This document shows, one piece after another, positions 17,057 to 25,515 of a DNA stretch of 39,459 nt; position 1 is the stretch's first letter, and each line of letters starts with the position of its first letter. The DNA is taken from assembly GCA_903874895.1 (NCBI GenBank), contig CAIQUG010000166.1:1-39459 (forward strand). The letters run 5' to 3'. Made by a program: the position numbers and the translations under genes. The notes below the pieces were generated by a model that was not told the origin of the DNA, did not search any database, and saw only the letters and a list, made by a program, of their open reading frames with translations. The DNA comes from an uncultured Caulobacterales bacterium. GTDB taxonomy: Bacteria > Pseudomonadota > Alphaproteobacteria > Caulobacterales > Caulobacteraceae.

Positions 17057-17536
17057 TCAGCGCCGGGGACGGTCGGCGTCGTCGTCCGTGCGAGCTGTGC
17101 CCGTGCCGACGCCGGGCGCGAGAATCGTGCGGGCCAGCATCGTCACCAGTTCCGGATTGCGGAAGGCGATCAGGCCGATGGCCACGGCAGCCCCCGCTGC
17201 CACCACGGGGCGTTCCTTGATCATCTCGCTGGCCCGTTCCACCAGATTGGCCCCACTGAGGTCCAGGCCTTCCAGCCCGAAGGCCCGCAGATCAAGGCCG
17301 GCCGGCACATCCCGCTCATCCGTGCGCTTGGGTGCGGCGCGACGGGTGGCGATCAGGGCGACCACCCCGGCGAGGGCGGCAAAGAGCACTGCCACCACCG
17401 CCGACGCGCCGGCGGGACCGATCTGGGGCACCACCAGGGCATAGACCGTGAAGGCCGCCGCCACCACCGAGACGATCACCGCCGCGGCCACGGCGGCACC
17501 GGCGGTCACGGTCTTCATCGTCTGCTCGATGATCAT
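17057..17536 (-). CDS. small membrane protein, YqjE/holin-like
   Basis: A 159-residue protein of unknown function. It has two adjacent N-terminal membrane helices (about 11-35 and 41-63), a charged linker with a basic RRAAPKRTDERD stretch, and a third hydrophobic segment (about 108-125; ERPVVAAGAAVAIGLIAF) that resembles the C-terminal anchor of YqjD-type proteins. The ATG at 17536 overlaps the stop of the upstream gene (ATGA), so the pair is translationally coupled; a second ATG at 17518 is possible. In E. coli, yqjD and yqjE form a similar pair. The assignment is by context and topology only. The stop faces the siroheme gene with six bases between. Confidence 0.6.
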   Translation of the reverse strand: MIIEQTMKTVTAGAAVAAAVIVSVVAAAFTVYALVVPQIGPAGASAVVAVLFAALAGVVALIATRRAAPKRTDERDVPAGLDLRAFGLEGLDLSGANLVERASEMIKERPVVAAGAAVAIGLIAFRNPELVTMLARTILAPGVGTGTARTDDDADRPRR

Positions 17537-17943
17537 CGGCGATTGCCGCTGATCAGCAGACCCAGCAGGACACCCGCACCGACGGCGGCAAAGGCGGTGG
17601 CCAGGGGCCGGGCCTTGACCTGCTCCACGATCAGGTCGCGGGCCAGATCCAGCTGGTCGATCGCCACATCCGCCGCCCCGTGACCGACGGTCTTCATCTG
17701 CTCGAAACGCTCGTCCAGAACCGCACGGGCCACGTCGGTCACCTCCGGAATGGCCTGGCGGCCATGCTCAACCGCGGCGCTGGCGTGAACCACGGCCTCC
17801 CGGGCGGCCTCCACCGTCTGCTTGAGATCCTCGACCACCCGTTCGGACGGCTTTGGGGCCGGCTTCCCGGCGCGGGGTTTGCGCGGGGCGGCCTTGCGGG
17901 CGGCGGCGGCTTTCGGAGCCGGCTCGGGGGTCGGATCGGACAT
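17533..17943 (-). CDS. DUF883/ElaB-YqjD-like membrane-anchored protein
   Basis: A 136-residue protein with an Ala/Lys/Pro-rich basic N-terminal tail (residues 1-33, in the style of PRKPRAGKPAPKP), an amphipathic helical middle (about 35-105), and one C-terminal membrane helix AFAAVGAGVLLGLLISGNRR. That ending, with small-residue spacing and a terminal Arg pair, is typical of DUF883 proteins such as YqjD and ElaB, which tether ribosomes to the inner membrane in stationary phase in E. coli. ATG 17943 has GGGAGA upstream. A GAGTC (GANTC) site lies in its leader. Low-complexity composition makes the family call tentative. Confidence 0.68.
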   Translation of the reverse strand: MSDPTPEPAPKAAAARKAAPRKPRAGKPAPKPSERVVEDLKQTVEAAREAVVHASAAVEHGRQAIPEVTDVARAVLDERFEQMKTVGHGAADVAIDQLDLARDLIVEQVKARPLATAFAAVGAGVLLGLLISGNRR

Positions 17944-18110
17944 GGTGGAGTCTCCCTACAGGAGAAAGGTTATGGGCAAACTAAACGGCGCTGCAAGCGG
18001 CGACACCGCGATGGAGACCGATCCATCGCCTTGCACACGGCGCGGACGGTGCTTAAGCCTTGGAACGCTGCGTCGGCGTACATGCGGCATCGGGGGCCTT
18101 GGGGGAGAGA

Positions 18111-19775
18111 ATGTCAGACAAGCTTGCAGGCGAGACCATGACCGGCGTCAAAGCCCCCTCCATGACCCTTGTTGTAGCAGCCTCCGCGGCCGGAACGGCG
18201 TTCGAGTGGTATGACTTCTTCGTGTTCGTGCCCCTGGCCTCGATCCTGGCCAAGGTCTTCGCCGCGGGGCTGAACGAGGCGGCAGGCTATTTCTTCGCCC
18301 TCGGGGCCTTTGCCGCCGGCTTTGCCTTCCGCCCCCTGGGGGCCCTGATCTTCGGCCGGATCGGTGACCGGTCGGGACGCAAGGGGGCCTTCCTGATCAC
18401 GGTGAGCCTGATGGGGGCCGCGACCTTCATCATCGGCTGCCTGCCAAGCTTCGCCACGGCCGGTCTGATCTCGCCGGTCCTGTTCATCCTGATGCGCATG
18501 CTCCAGGGCATCGCCCTGGGCGGCGAGTACGGCGGCGCGGCCATCTATGTGGCGGAGCATGCCCAGCCGAAGCATCGCGGGCTGATGACCAGCTTCATCC
18601 AGACCTCCGCCGCCATCGGCCTGACGGCCGCCCTGCTGGTCACGCTGGTGACCCGTCAGGCCCTGGGCGAGGCCGCCTTCGCCGCCTGGGGCTGGCGGGT
18701 GCCGTTCTGGGCATCGGCGGGCCTGCTGCTGGTGTCCGTCTGGATCCGGCTGCAACTGACCGAGAGCCCGGCCTTCCACGCCCTGCGCGAAACCGGAGGC
18801 CGGTCGGAGAAGCCCTATGTGGAAAGCTTCCTGCGCTGGAAGAACCTCCGCACCGTACTGACCGCCCTGTTCTCCATGATGGTGGCACAGGGTGCGGTCT
18901 GGTACTGCGCCTTCTTCTACGCCCAGTTCTTCATCGAGCGGGTGATCAAGACCCCCGGACCCCTGGTGAACACCATCATGATCGCCGTCGTGATCTCGTC
19001 GGCGCCGCTCTATGTCTTCTTCGGCTGGCTGTCGGACAAGGTCGGCCGCAAGATCGTGATGACCCTGGGCACCGCCTCGGCCACACTGGCCCTGTTCCCC
19101 GGCTTCCACATGATCACCGAGGCCGCCAACCCGGCCCTGGTCGCCGCCCAGGCCCGGGCCCCGATCGTGGTCTATGCGGATCCGGCGGAGTGCTCCTTGC
19201 AGTTCGACCTGATCGGCAAGGCGCAGTTCCGGTCCTCCTGCGACATCGCGAAGAGCGTGCTGAGCGGAGCCGGGGTGTCCTACACCAACCTCAAGGCCCC
19301 GGCCGGAACCCTGGCAGAGGTGCGGGTCGCCGGCCGCACGACCCCCTCCGCCGATGGCCGGAGTCTGACCGGTGCCCCGCTGAAGGCCCTGCGCGGGACG
19401 GTGGACACCCGGATCAAGGGCGCTCTGGCGGCGGCCGGCTATCCGGTCCAGGCCGACGCAGCCCATGTGGACATGCTGCGGATCTACCTGATCCTGATGT
19501 TCTTCACCGTGGGAGCCACGGCCCTCTACGGACCCCAGGCCGCCGCCCTGGTGGAGCTGTTCCCCACCCGCATCCGCTACACGGCGCTGAGCCTGCCCTA
19601 TCATATCGGGACCGGCTGGGTCGGTGGGTTCCTCCCGGCCACGGCCTACGCCATGGTCGTGGCGAAGGGGGACATCTATTTCGGCCTCTGGTACCCGGTG
19701 ATCGGTGGCACCCTGTCCCTGTTCGCCTTCGTGTTCCTGCTGCCGGAAACACGGGGCCGCGACCTGAGCCTCTAG
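18111..19775 (+). CDS. MHS-family major facilitator transporter with internal soluble insert
   Basis: A 554-residue MFS permease of the metabolite:H+ symporter family. Diagnostic blocks are AASAAGTAFEWYDFFVFVP in helix 1, FRPLGALIFGRIGDRSGRKG between helices 2 and 3, and QGIALGGEYGGAAIYVAEHA in helix 4/5. The second half has FGWLSDKVGRKI and ELFPTRIRYTALSLPYHIG. An extra segment of roughly 110 residues (about 340-450) sits between two late helices, starting after NPALVAAQ and holding two cysteines 17 residues apart. I believe similar inserts occur in a subgroup of MHS transporters. ATG 18111 has GGGGGAGAGA directly upstream. The likely substrate is an organic acid or osmolyte; it is not predictable. 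Confidence 0.9.
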   Translation: MSDKLAGETMTGVKAPSMTLVVAASAAGTAFEWYDFFVFVPLASILAKVFAAGLNEAAGYFFALGAFAAGFAFRPLGALIFGRIGDRSGRKGAFLITVSLMGAATFIIGCLPSFATAGLISPVLFILMRMLQGIALGGEYGGAAIYVAEHAQPKHRGLMTSFIQTSAAIGLTAALLVTLVTRQALGEAAFAAWGWRVPFWASAGLLLVSVWIRLQLTESPAFHALRETGGRSEKPYVESFLRWKNLRTVLTALFSMMVAQGAVWYCAFFYAQFFIERVIKTPGPLVNTIMIAVVISSAPLYVFFGWLSDKVGRKIVMTLGTASATLALFPGFHMITEAANPALVAAQARAPIVVYADPAECSLQFDLIGKAQFRSSCDIAKSVLSGAGVSYTNLKAPAGTLAEVRVAGRTTPSADGRSLTGAPLKALRGTVDTRIKGALAAAGYPVQADAAHVDMLRIYLILMFFTVGATALYGPQAAALVELFPTRIRYTALSLPYHIGTGWVGGFLPATAYAMVVAKGDIYFGLWYPVIGGTLSLFAFVFLLPETRGRDLSL

Positions 19776-19785
19776 GGCCCGGTCC

Positions 19786-20664
19786 TCACGGTCCCTCGAC
19801 GGCGATCCCGCGGCGGCGGAGCATGGCCACCAGACTGTCGGGACCCGCCAGATTGGTGATACCCACCACCACCAGCACCTTGCGGTCGCCGCCGGTCAGA
19901 CGGGAGATCTCGTCGGCCCACAGGCGATGCCGCTCCACCACGAAGGGGCCGTAGCTCTTCGGCGCACGGGCGTGGAAGGGCTCCACCACCTCCCGGTCGA
20001 TGCGGGCGAGATCCCCGGCCAGCCAGTCGGCCTGGTCCGGCTCCAGGGTGTCGATCCCCTGCTCCCGGCGGCTCATGGCGAATTCCAGATCGGCGATCTG
20101 TTCGTCCCGGGGGGACGCGGCCAGGGCCTGGAGGTCATGCACCACCGTGTCGAAGGCGTGGACCCTTACTCCCCTGGGCATGTGCGCCTTCACGTGGCGT
20201 TCCACCCCATTGCGGTCCCGATCCTTCATCTTGTCCCCGAAGGCGAAGGTCAGGGTGAGGTCCGCCCACCAGGGCTGCAGGGGCTCGATCTTGGCCGCGG
20301 GGACGCCAAGCTTGACCTCCAGCCGCTTCAGTCTCGCCCGACCCTCCGGCGAGAGCAGGGGCGACAGGGTCTCGCCCCGGGGCAGCGAGCCCTGCATGCT
20401 GATGATGCCGAACAGGCGAAGGGTCGTCAGGGGGCCCGGCTTGTCGGGACTCTCGAACCAGATGTCGTCGGCCTGAGCCAGGGCCATGTCGAAGGCAGGA
20501 GTCCGCCAGCCGCCGTCCAGCGGGGCGTTGGGCGACGACCCGAACAGGGTGATCTCGGCCCCGTGGGCACCATGGATCTTCCAGACCGGCGGGGCCGCAG
20601 ACGCCGCCCCGGCGCTGAAGACGGCCAGGCAGGACAGACACGCCAGATGCCAACGCCCACTCAT
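19786..20664 (-). CDS. TraB/GumN-like protein lacking the metal-site histidines
   Basis: A 292-residue exported protein with a signal peptide (HLACLSCLAVFSAGAASA). It resembles the TraB/GumN/TIKI family: an N-terminal strand (VWKIHGAHGAEITLFG), a following acidic residue (ADDIWFES), and the closing VLVVVGITNLAGPDSLVAMLRRRG. The two GxxH motifs that bind metal in TIKI-type proteases are changed: GTxH is GSSP at 42-45 and GxxH is GITN at 268-271. The enzyme is therefore probably inactive as a metalloprotease. I chose ATG 20664 because GAGG lies nine bases upstream; ATGs at 20670 and 20679 are in frame. Its stop lies 11 bases from the MFS stop (convergent). Confidence 0.75.
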   Translation of the reverse strand: MSGRWHLACLSCLAVFSAGAASAAPPVWKIHGAHGAEITLFGSSPNAPLDGGWRTPAFDMALAQADDIWFESPDKPGPLTTLRLFGIISMQGSLPRGETLSPLLSPEGRARLKRLEVKLGVPAAKIEPLQPWWADLTLTFAFGDKMKDRDRNGVERHVKAHMPRGVRVHAFDTVVHDLQALAASPRDEQIADLEFAMSRREQGIDTLEPDQADWLAGDLARIDREVVEPFHARAPKSYGPFVVERHRLWADEISRLTGGDRKVLVVVGITNLAGPDSLVAMLRRRGIAVEGP

Positions 20665-20737
20665 TTTCATTTTCCTCATAGCCCCCGCGGACACGCGTCC
20701 GGACAAGTACGACCGGGGCACGCCCGGGGATGCAGGC

Positions 20738-21589
20738 TCACCTCTGGCAGGCGCGACAGAAGAATGTGGAGCGCCCCCCCTGCACGATCCGCTGCACCTC
20801 GCCCCGGCAGTCCGGGGTCGGACAGGGGGAACCCTCCCGTCCGTAGACCCGGAAGGTGTGCTGGAAATAGCCGAGCGCCCCGTCGGCGTCCCGGAAGTCC
20901 CGCAGAGTGGACCCGCCGGCCTCGATGGCCTCCGCGAGCACCTCACGGATCACGTCCACCAGTCGGGCAATGCGCTTTGCCGACAGATCGCCGGCCGGCT
21001 TCCGCGGGTCGATCCCGGCCCGGTGCAGGGCCTCGCACACATAGATGTTGCCCAGGCCCGCCACGGTGCGCTGGTCCAGCAGAAGGGTCTTCACCCCCTG
21101 GGATCGATCGGCGAACGCCCCTCGCAGATGGGCCGCGTCGAACAGCGGCCCGAGGGGCTCGGGACCCAGATTGCGGAACCAGGGACTGTCATCCAGCCGG
21201 TCCGTCGGGATCAGGTCCATGTACCCGAAGCGGCGGGCGTCATTATAGGAGACCGTCGTCCCCGCATCAGTGACGAGCACCACATGGGTATGCTTCGGGT
21301 CCGCACCGGCGGCGTGGTGGAAGGCCCCCGGCGTCGCCCCCTCGATGGTGAAGCGCCCGGTCATGCCCAGATGCGCCACCAGGGTCTCGCCCGTGTCGAG
21401 AGGGGCCAGCAGGTACTTGGCCCGGCGGTCCAGGCGCTCGATCCGCGCACCGGTGAGCCGGGCGACGAAGTCCTCCGGCATTGGAAAGCGCAGATCCGGT
21501 CGCCGTTGCTCGACCCGGGTCAGCCGGGCACCGGTCAGGTGCGGCGCCAGTCCGCGTCGGACGGTTTCAACCTCGGGAAGCTCAGGCAT
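20738..21589 (-). CDS. mutM: formamidopyrimidine-DNA glycosylase (Fpg)
   Basis: A 283-residue bifunctional DNA repair enzyme that removes 8-oxoguanine and FapyG and nicks the abasic site. The N-terminus MPELPEVETVRRGL supplies the catalytic Pro2 and Glu3; the lysine of the beta-hairpin is in DRRAKYLL. The H2TH region contains QRTVAGLGNIYVCEALHRAGI. The C-terminal zinc finger is intact with spacing C-x4-C-x16-C-x2-C (CPTPDC to CRACQR) and ends at the stop. The length is normal and the start is fixed by the required Pro at position 2. It lies 73 bases upstream of the TraB/GumN gene on the same strand and diverges from putA. Confidence 0.97.
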   Translation of the reverse strand: MPELPEVETVRRGLAPHLTGARLTRVEQRRPDLRFPMPEDFVARLTGARIERLDRRAKYLLAPLDTGETLVAHLGMTGRFTIEGATPGAFHHAAGADPKHTHVVLVTDAGTTVSYNDARRFGYMDLIPTDRLDDSPWFRNLGPEPLGPLFDAAHLRGAFADRSQGVKTLLLDQRTVAGLGNIYVCEALHRAGIDPRKPAGDLSAKRIARLVDVIREVLAEAIEAGGSTLRDFRDADGALGYFQHTFRVYGREGSPCPTPDCRGEVQRIVQGGRSTFFCRACQR

Positions 21590-21733
21590 GGACCGGACTT
21601 ACGGCCCCACGGCCCCGCCGTCCAGCACAGACCCGCAGACCTGTCCGTGGAGTGCGGCATGATCCTGCCGCCGCGGTCGGATAACGGAGATTTTCATTGC
21701 TGAACCACGCCGGATTCGACATTGCTCCCCGGC

Positions 21734-24700
21734 ATGATGCCGCATGCGCCAGACAGACTTGCCCCCGAGGATCTCGAGCGGATCGACGCCGGCAAATACC
21801 AGGATGAGCGGGAGGCCGTGGGCGGCCTGCTCGCCCGGATGCCCCTCGCCCCCGCCGACCGGCTCCGGGTCGCGCGGGACGCCGCCGACCTGGTCCGCGG
21901 GGCGCGGGCCGCCTCCACCCGCAACGGAGTCGTGGAGAGCTTCCTGCAGGAATTCTCCCTCGGCACGCGGGAAGGGCTGGCCCTCATGTGCCTGGCCGAG
22001 GCCCTGCTGCGGACCCCGGACGACGAGACCCGGGACCGTCTGATCGCGGAGAAGATCGGCTCGGCGGACTGGGCCTCCCATGCCGGTCATTCCGACAGCG
22101 TGTTCGTCAATGCATCCACCTGGGGCCTGATGCTGACAGGCAAGCTGGTGGAGGTGGACGATGATGCCCGCCGGGACCTGCCGGGCTTCCTCAAGCGCCT
22201 CGCAAGCCGCCTGGGCGAGCCGGTGATCCGCCGGGCCGTGGCCTCTGCCGTCCGGATCATGGGAGAGCAGTTCGTGCTCGGCCAGACCATCGAGACGGCC
22301 CTGGCGCGGGCGAAGCGCGAGGGGTTCCTCTGCTCCTTCGACATGCTGGGCGAGGGGGCCCGCACGGCCGCCGACGCCGCGCGCTACGAGCGCATCTATG
22401 CCGACGCCATCGCCACGGTCGGTCAGCGCCGGGGTCCAGCGGGGCCGGAGGACGGACACGGGGTCTCGGTGAAGCTGTCCGCCCTGTCCCCGCGCTACGA
22501 GGCCACCCAGGAGGCACGGGTCGTCGCGGAACTCTATCCCCGGGTGCTTCGCCTCGCCCTGATCGCCCGGCAATACGACATGAACTATGCGATCGATGCG
22601 GAGGAGGCGGACCGTCTGGTCCTGTCCCTGAAGCTGATCGAACGGCTGGCGGCGGAGCCGGCCCTGGGCAACTGGACGGGCCTCGGCGTCGTGGTCCAGG
22701 CCTACCAGAAGCGCAGCCCCGAAGTGATTGCCCACATTGCGGGCCTGGCGCAGCGCACCGGACGACGGTTGATGGTGCGGCTGGTGAAGGGGGCCTACTG
22801 GGATGCGGAGATCAAGCGCGCCCAGGTCCTTGGTCGTCCCGACTATCCGGTGTGGACCACCAAGCCCGCCACGGACCTCGCCTATCTGGTCTGCGCCCGC
22901 GCCCTGATCGACGCCGCGCCGCATCTCTATTCCCAGTTCGCGACGCACAATGCCCATACCCTCGCCGCCGTGCGGCAGATGGCCGACGAAGCCGGTGTGC
23001 GGATCGAGCATCAGCGTCTGCACGGCATGGGCGAGACCCTCTATGTGGCTGCCGCGAACCGCTATGGACCGATCACCGTCCGCGCCTATGCCCCCGTGGG
23101 CGGGCACGAGGACCTGCTGCCCTATCTGGTCCGTCGCCTGCTGGAAAACGGAGCCAACACCTCCTTCGTCCACGCTCTCACCGACGAGCGGGTCCCGGCG
23201 GAGGACGTGGCCTCTGATCCCATCTCGGCGGTGGAGGCCCATCCTGACCGGCACCCCCGCCTGCCCGTCCCGCGGGACATCTATGGTCCGACCCGACAGA
23301 ACTCCCAGGGAGATGACATGACCATCCTGGCCGACCGCACGCGCATGGTCGCTGCAGCCGAAACCCTTGCCGGCCGGCCGGTGGAGTCCGGACCGATCAT
23401 CGGCGGGAAGCTCCGGCTGAACGGTCCGGCGGTGCCGGTGCGCTCTCCGAATGACCGCAGCCGGATCGTCGGCCAGGTGCGCGACGCCTCGGCTTCGGAC
23501 ATCGATGACGCCTTCGCAAGGGCGCGGAAGGCGCAGCCGGCCTGGGACCGTCTGGGCGGCGGACCGCGAGCGACCGTGCTCCGCGCCATGGGCGACGCCC
23601 TGGAAGCCGCGCGGGAACACCTGTGCGCCCTGGCCGTGCTGGAAGCCGGCAAGACCTGGCCGGACGCCATTGCTGAGGTGCGGGAGGCCGTGGACTTCTG
23701 CCGCTACTACGCCGCGGAGGCCGAGCGCCTGTTTGCGGGGCCTGTCGAACTTCGCGGCCCGGTGGGAGAGGTCAACACCCATCAGCTGCATGGGCGGGGC
23801 GTGTTCGTCTGCATCAGTCCCTGGAATTTTCCGCTGGCCATCTTCACGGGCCAGATCGCCGCCGCCCTGGCGTCGGGGAATGCGGTCCTGGCCAAGCCGG
23901 CGGAACAGACGCCCCTGATCGCCGCCGAAGCCGTCCGCCTGTTCCATGGTGCCGGGCTGGATTCGGACCTCCTGGCCCTGCTGCCCGGACCGGGGGAGAC
24001 GGTGGGCGCGGCCCTGACGTCCCATGCCGGCCTCAACGGGGTCGCCTTCACCGGCGGGACAGAGACGGCCTGGGCCATCAACCGGACCCTGGCGGCGCGC
24101 CAGGGGCCGATCGTGCCGCTGATCGCCGAGACCGGAGGCCTGAACGGCATGTTCGTGGACACCTCCGCCCTGCGGGAGCAGGTGATCGACGATGTGATCG
24201 TGTCGGCCTTCGGCTCCGCCGGCCAGCGGTGCTCGGCCCTGCGGCTGCTGTTCCTGCCCCATGACACGGCGGACAGCGTGATCGAAGGTCTTCGCGGGGC
24301 CATGGATGCCCTGGTGGTGGGGGACCCCGCCGACCCGGCCACGGATGTGGGCCCGGTGATCGACGAGGATGCGCGCCATGCCCTCGAGGCCCATGCCACC
24401 CGCCTGCAGGGTGAAGCCACGGCCCTGCACCGGGCGACGGTCCACGGTCCCGAGGGTGGGCTCTACTTTGCGCCGTTGCTGGCGGAGATCCCGTCCCTCG
24501 ACCTGATCGAGCGGGAGGTGTTCGGCCCGATCCTGCACGTCCTGCGGTATGATCCGGAGCATATGGAGGCCACGGCCGCCGCCCTGGCGGACAAGGGCTA
24601 TGGCCTGACGCTGGGCGTTCATTCCCGCCTCGACAGCTTTGCCGAGAAGGTGCAGCGCCTGGTGCCGGCAGGAAATGTCTATGTGAACCGGTCGATCATC

Positions 24701-24859
24701 GGCGCGGTGGTCGGCGTTCAGCCCTTCGGCGGGGAAGGCCTGTCGGGCACGGGCCCGAAGGCCGGCGGCCCGTATGCCCTGCTCCGCTATGCCAGCGAGC
24801 GGGCCGTGAGCGTGAATATCGCCGCCCAGGGCGGGGATCCCGCACTTTTGAACCTTTGA
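21734..24859 (+). CDS. putA: bifunctional proline dehydrogenase / L-glutamate gamma-semialdehyde dehydrogenase
   Basis: A 1041-residue enzyme that oxidises proline to glutamate in two steps with FAD and NAD. The proline dehydrogenase barrel has LVKGAYWDAEIKRAQ and RLHGMGETLYVAAANRYG. The aldehyde dehydrogenase half begins near 529 and has VFVCISPWNFPLAIFTGQ, FTGGTETAWAIN, the general-base glutamate in IAETGGLNG, and catalytic Cys833 in SAGQRCSALR. The end QPFGGEGLSGTGPKAGGP is typical. The N-terminal ribbon-helix-helix DNA-binding domain of the trifunctional E. coli type is absent and the length matches the short type-A class. ATG 21734 was chosen; a TTG at 21722 is an alternative. No PutR-like regulator is adjacent. 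Confidence 0.96.
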   Translation: MMPHAPDRLAPEDLERIDAGKYQDEREAVGGLLARMPLAPADRLRVARDAADLVRGARAASTRNGVVESFLQEFSLGTREGLALMCLAEALLRTPDDETRDRLIAEKIGSADWASHAGHSDSVFVNASTWGLMLTGKLVEVDDDARRDLPGFLKRLASRLGEPVIRRAVASAVRIMGEQFVLGQTIETALARAKREGFLCSFDMLGEGARTAADAARYERIYADAIATVGQRRGPAGPEDGHGVSVKLSALSPRYEATQEARVVAELYPRVLRLALIARQYDMNYAIDAEEADRLVLSLKLIERLAAEPALGNWTGLGVVVQAYQKRSPEVIAHIAGLAQRTGRRLMVRLVKGAYWDAEIKRAQVLGRPDYPVWTTKPATDLAYLVCARALIDAAPHLYSQFATHNAHTLAAVRQMADEAGVRIEHQRLHGMGETLYVAAANRYGPITVRAYAPVGGHEDLLPYLVRRLLENGANTSFVHALTDERVPAEDVASDPISAVEAHPDRHPRLPVPRDIYGPTRQNSQGDDMTILADRTRMVAAAETLAGRPVESGPIIGGKLRLNGPAVPVRSPNDRSRIVGQVRDASASDIDDAFARARKAQPAWDRLGGGPRATVLRAMGDALEAAREHLCALAVLEAGKTWPDAIAEVREAVDFCRYYAAEAERLFAGPVELRGPVGEVNTHQLHGRGVFVCISPWNFPLAIFTGQIAAALASGNAVLAKPAEQTPLIAAEAVRLFHGAGLDSDLLALLPGPGETVGAALTSHAGLNGVAFTGGTETAWAINRTLAARQGPIVPLIAETGGLNGMFVDTSALREQVIDDVIVSAFGSAGQRCSALRLLFLPHDTADSVIEGLRGAMDALVVGDPADPATDVGPVIDEDARHALEAHATRLQGEATALHRATVHGPEGGLYFAPLLAEIPSLDLIEREVFGPILHVLRYDPEHMEATAAALADKGYGLTLGVHSRLDSFAEKVQRLVPAGNVYVNRSIIGAVVGVQPFGGEGLSGTGPKAGGPYALLRYASERAVSVNIAAQGGDPALLNL

Positions 24860-24911
24860 CGCCACAAAGTGACCGACATTGCAGTTTTGACATGGGGTCA
24901 GCGGTTCTGGA

Positions 24912-24925
24912 CATGACCTGTCATG
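24912..24925. promoter_or_regulatory. inverted repeat CATGAC-CT-GTCATG upstream of EF-hand gene
   Basis: Six-base arms with a two-base spacer lie about 47 bp before the EF-hand gene start, in the 112-bp gap after putA. A TTGACA hexamer sits at 24887-24892 but no matching -10 is clear at 16-18 bp. The repeat may be an operator for the EF-hand gene or a stem ending putA transcripts; no T-run follows. Confidence 0.35.
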
Positions 24926-24971
24926 GGGACGTCCTGATTTCGCCTAGCCAGACTGCGGGGGTCGACACCAC

Positions 24972-25475
24972 ATGTCCAAGGGTCACGTTCGGACAGGCGG
25001 GCTCACTTTCAGGGCCCTGGCGGCGCTGATCGGAGCCGGGTTGATCCTGACCTCCTGCGAGACGATCCGCCCCGTCGTGCCTCCCACCAAGGCCGACTGC
25101 GACGAGCTGATCCGAACCTATGCCAAGACCCGCAAGGACGCCGTGAACCTGAAGGAGTGGACGGACCGGGACTGGGACCGGGACCTGAAGACCTGGGACA
25201 CCAAGGGCGACGGCCACATCGACCGCAGTGAGTGGAATGCGTCGGCGCTCAAGCTGATCGCTGACAATCCCGGCGACCCCGCCCTGAAGCGCATCCTGCG
25301 GGAGTCGAACAAGCTGTTCGACCGCATCGATCTTGGCCACAAGGGCTATCTGAACCGCCACGACTTCGAGAAGGACTCGGTGGCCACCTTCAACCGCCAG
25401 GACCGCAACCACGACGGCTGGGTGACCCGGGCGGAGTGCATGGCTGAAGGGTCCACCCCACCGCCGGTGAAATAG
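24972..25475 (+). CDS. EF-hand calcium-binding lipoprotein
   Basis: A 167-residue protein with a lipoprotein signal (RALAALIGAGLILTSC, lipobox LTSC). Three EF-hand-like loops are visible: DTKGDGHIDRSE is complete, DLGHKGYLNRHD is degenerate (Lys and Gly at ligand positions), and DRNHDGWVTRAE is complete with a cysteine after it. The complete loops match DxDxDG-type calcium loops with Lys or Asn at position 3, so calcium binding is plausible. Bacterial EF-hand lipoproteins are poorly known; a periplasmic or outer-membrane calcium-sensing or buffering role is inference. ATG 24972 is preceded by GCGGGGG. It is convergent with rpoN, with 40 bases between the stops. Confidence 0.82.
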   Translation: MSKGHVRTGGLTFRALAALIGAGLILTSCETIRPVVPPTKADCDELIRTYAKTRKDAVNLKEWTDRDWDRDLKTWDTKGDGHIDRSEWNASALKLIADNPGDPALKRILRESNKLFDRIDLGHKGYLNRHDFEKDSVATFNRQDRNHDGWVTRAECMAEGSTPPPVK

Positions 25476-25515
25476 GGCGCGACGCCGGACGAGCGCCCGA
25501 GGGCAGGAGCCGCCT

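Noticed and set aside
17972-18214. Frame of 80 codons with a strong AGGAGAAAGG site before ATG 17972
   Set aside because: It runs over 100 bases into the start of the MFS gene in another frame, has Arg/Gly/Cys-rich composition and no recognisable domain. The good upstream site is probably chance, though a leader peptide cannot be fully excluded.
21599-24865. Open frame of over 1000 codons on the minus strand opposite putA
   Set aside because: Its translation is rich in His, Arg, Gly and Gln without any domain, and it mirrors the codons of putA. Long antisense frames are expected where third positions are nearly all G or C.
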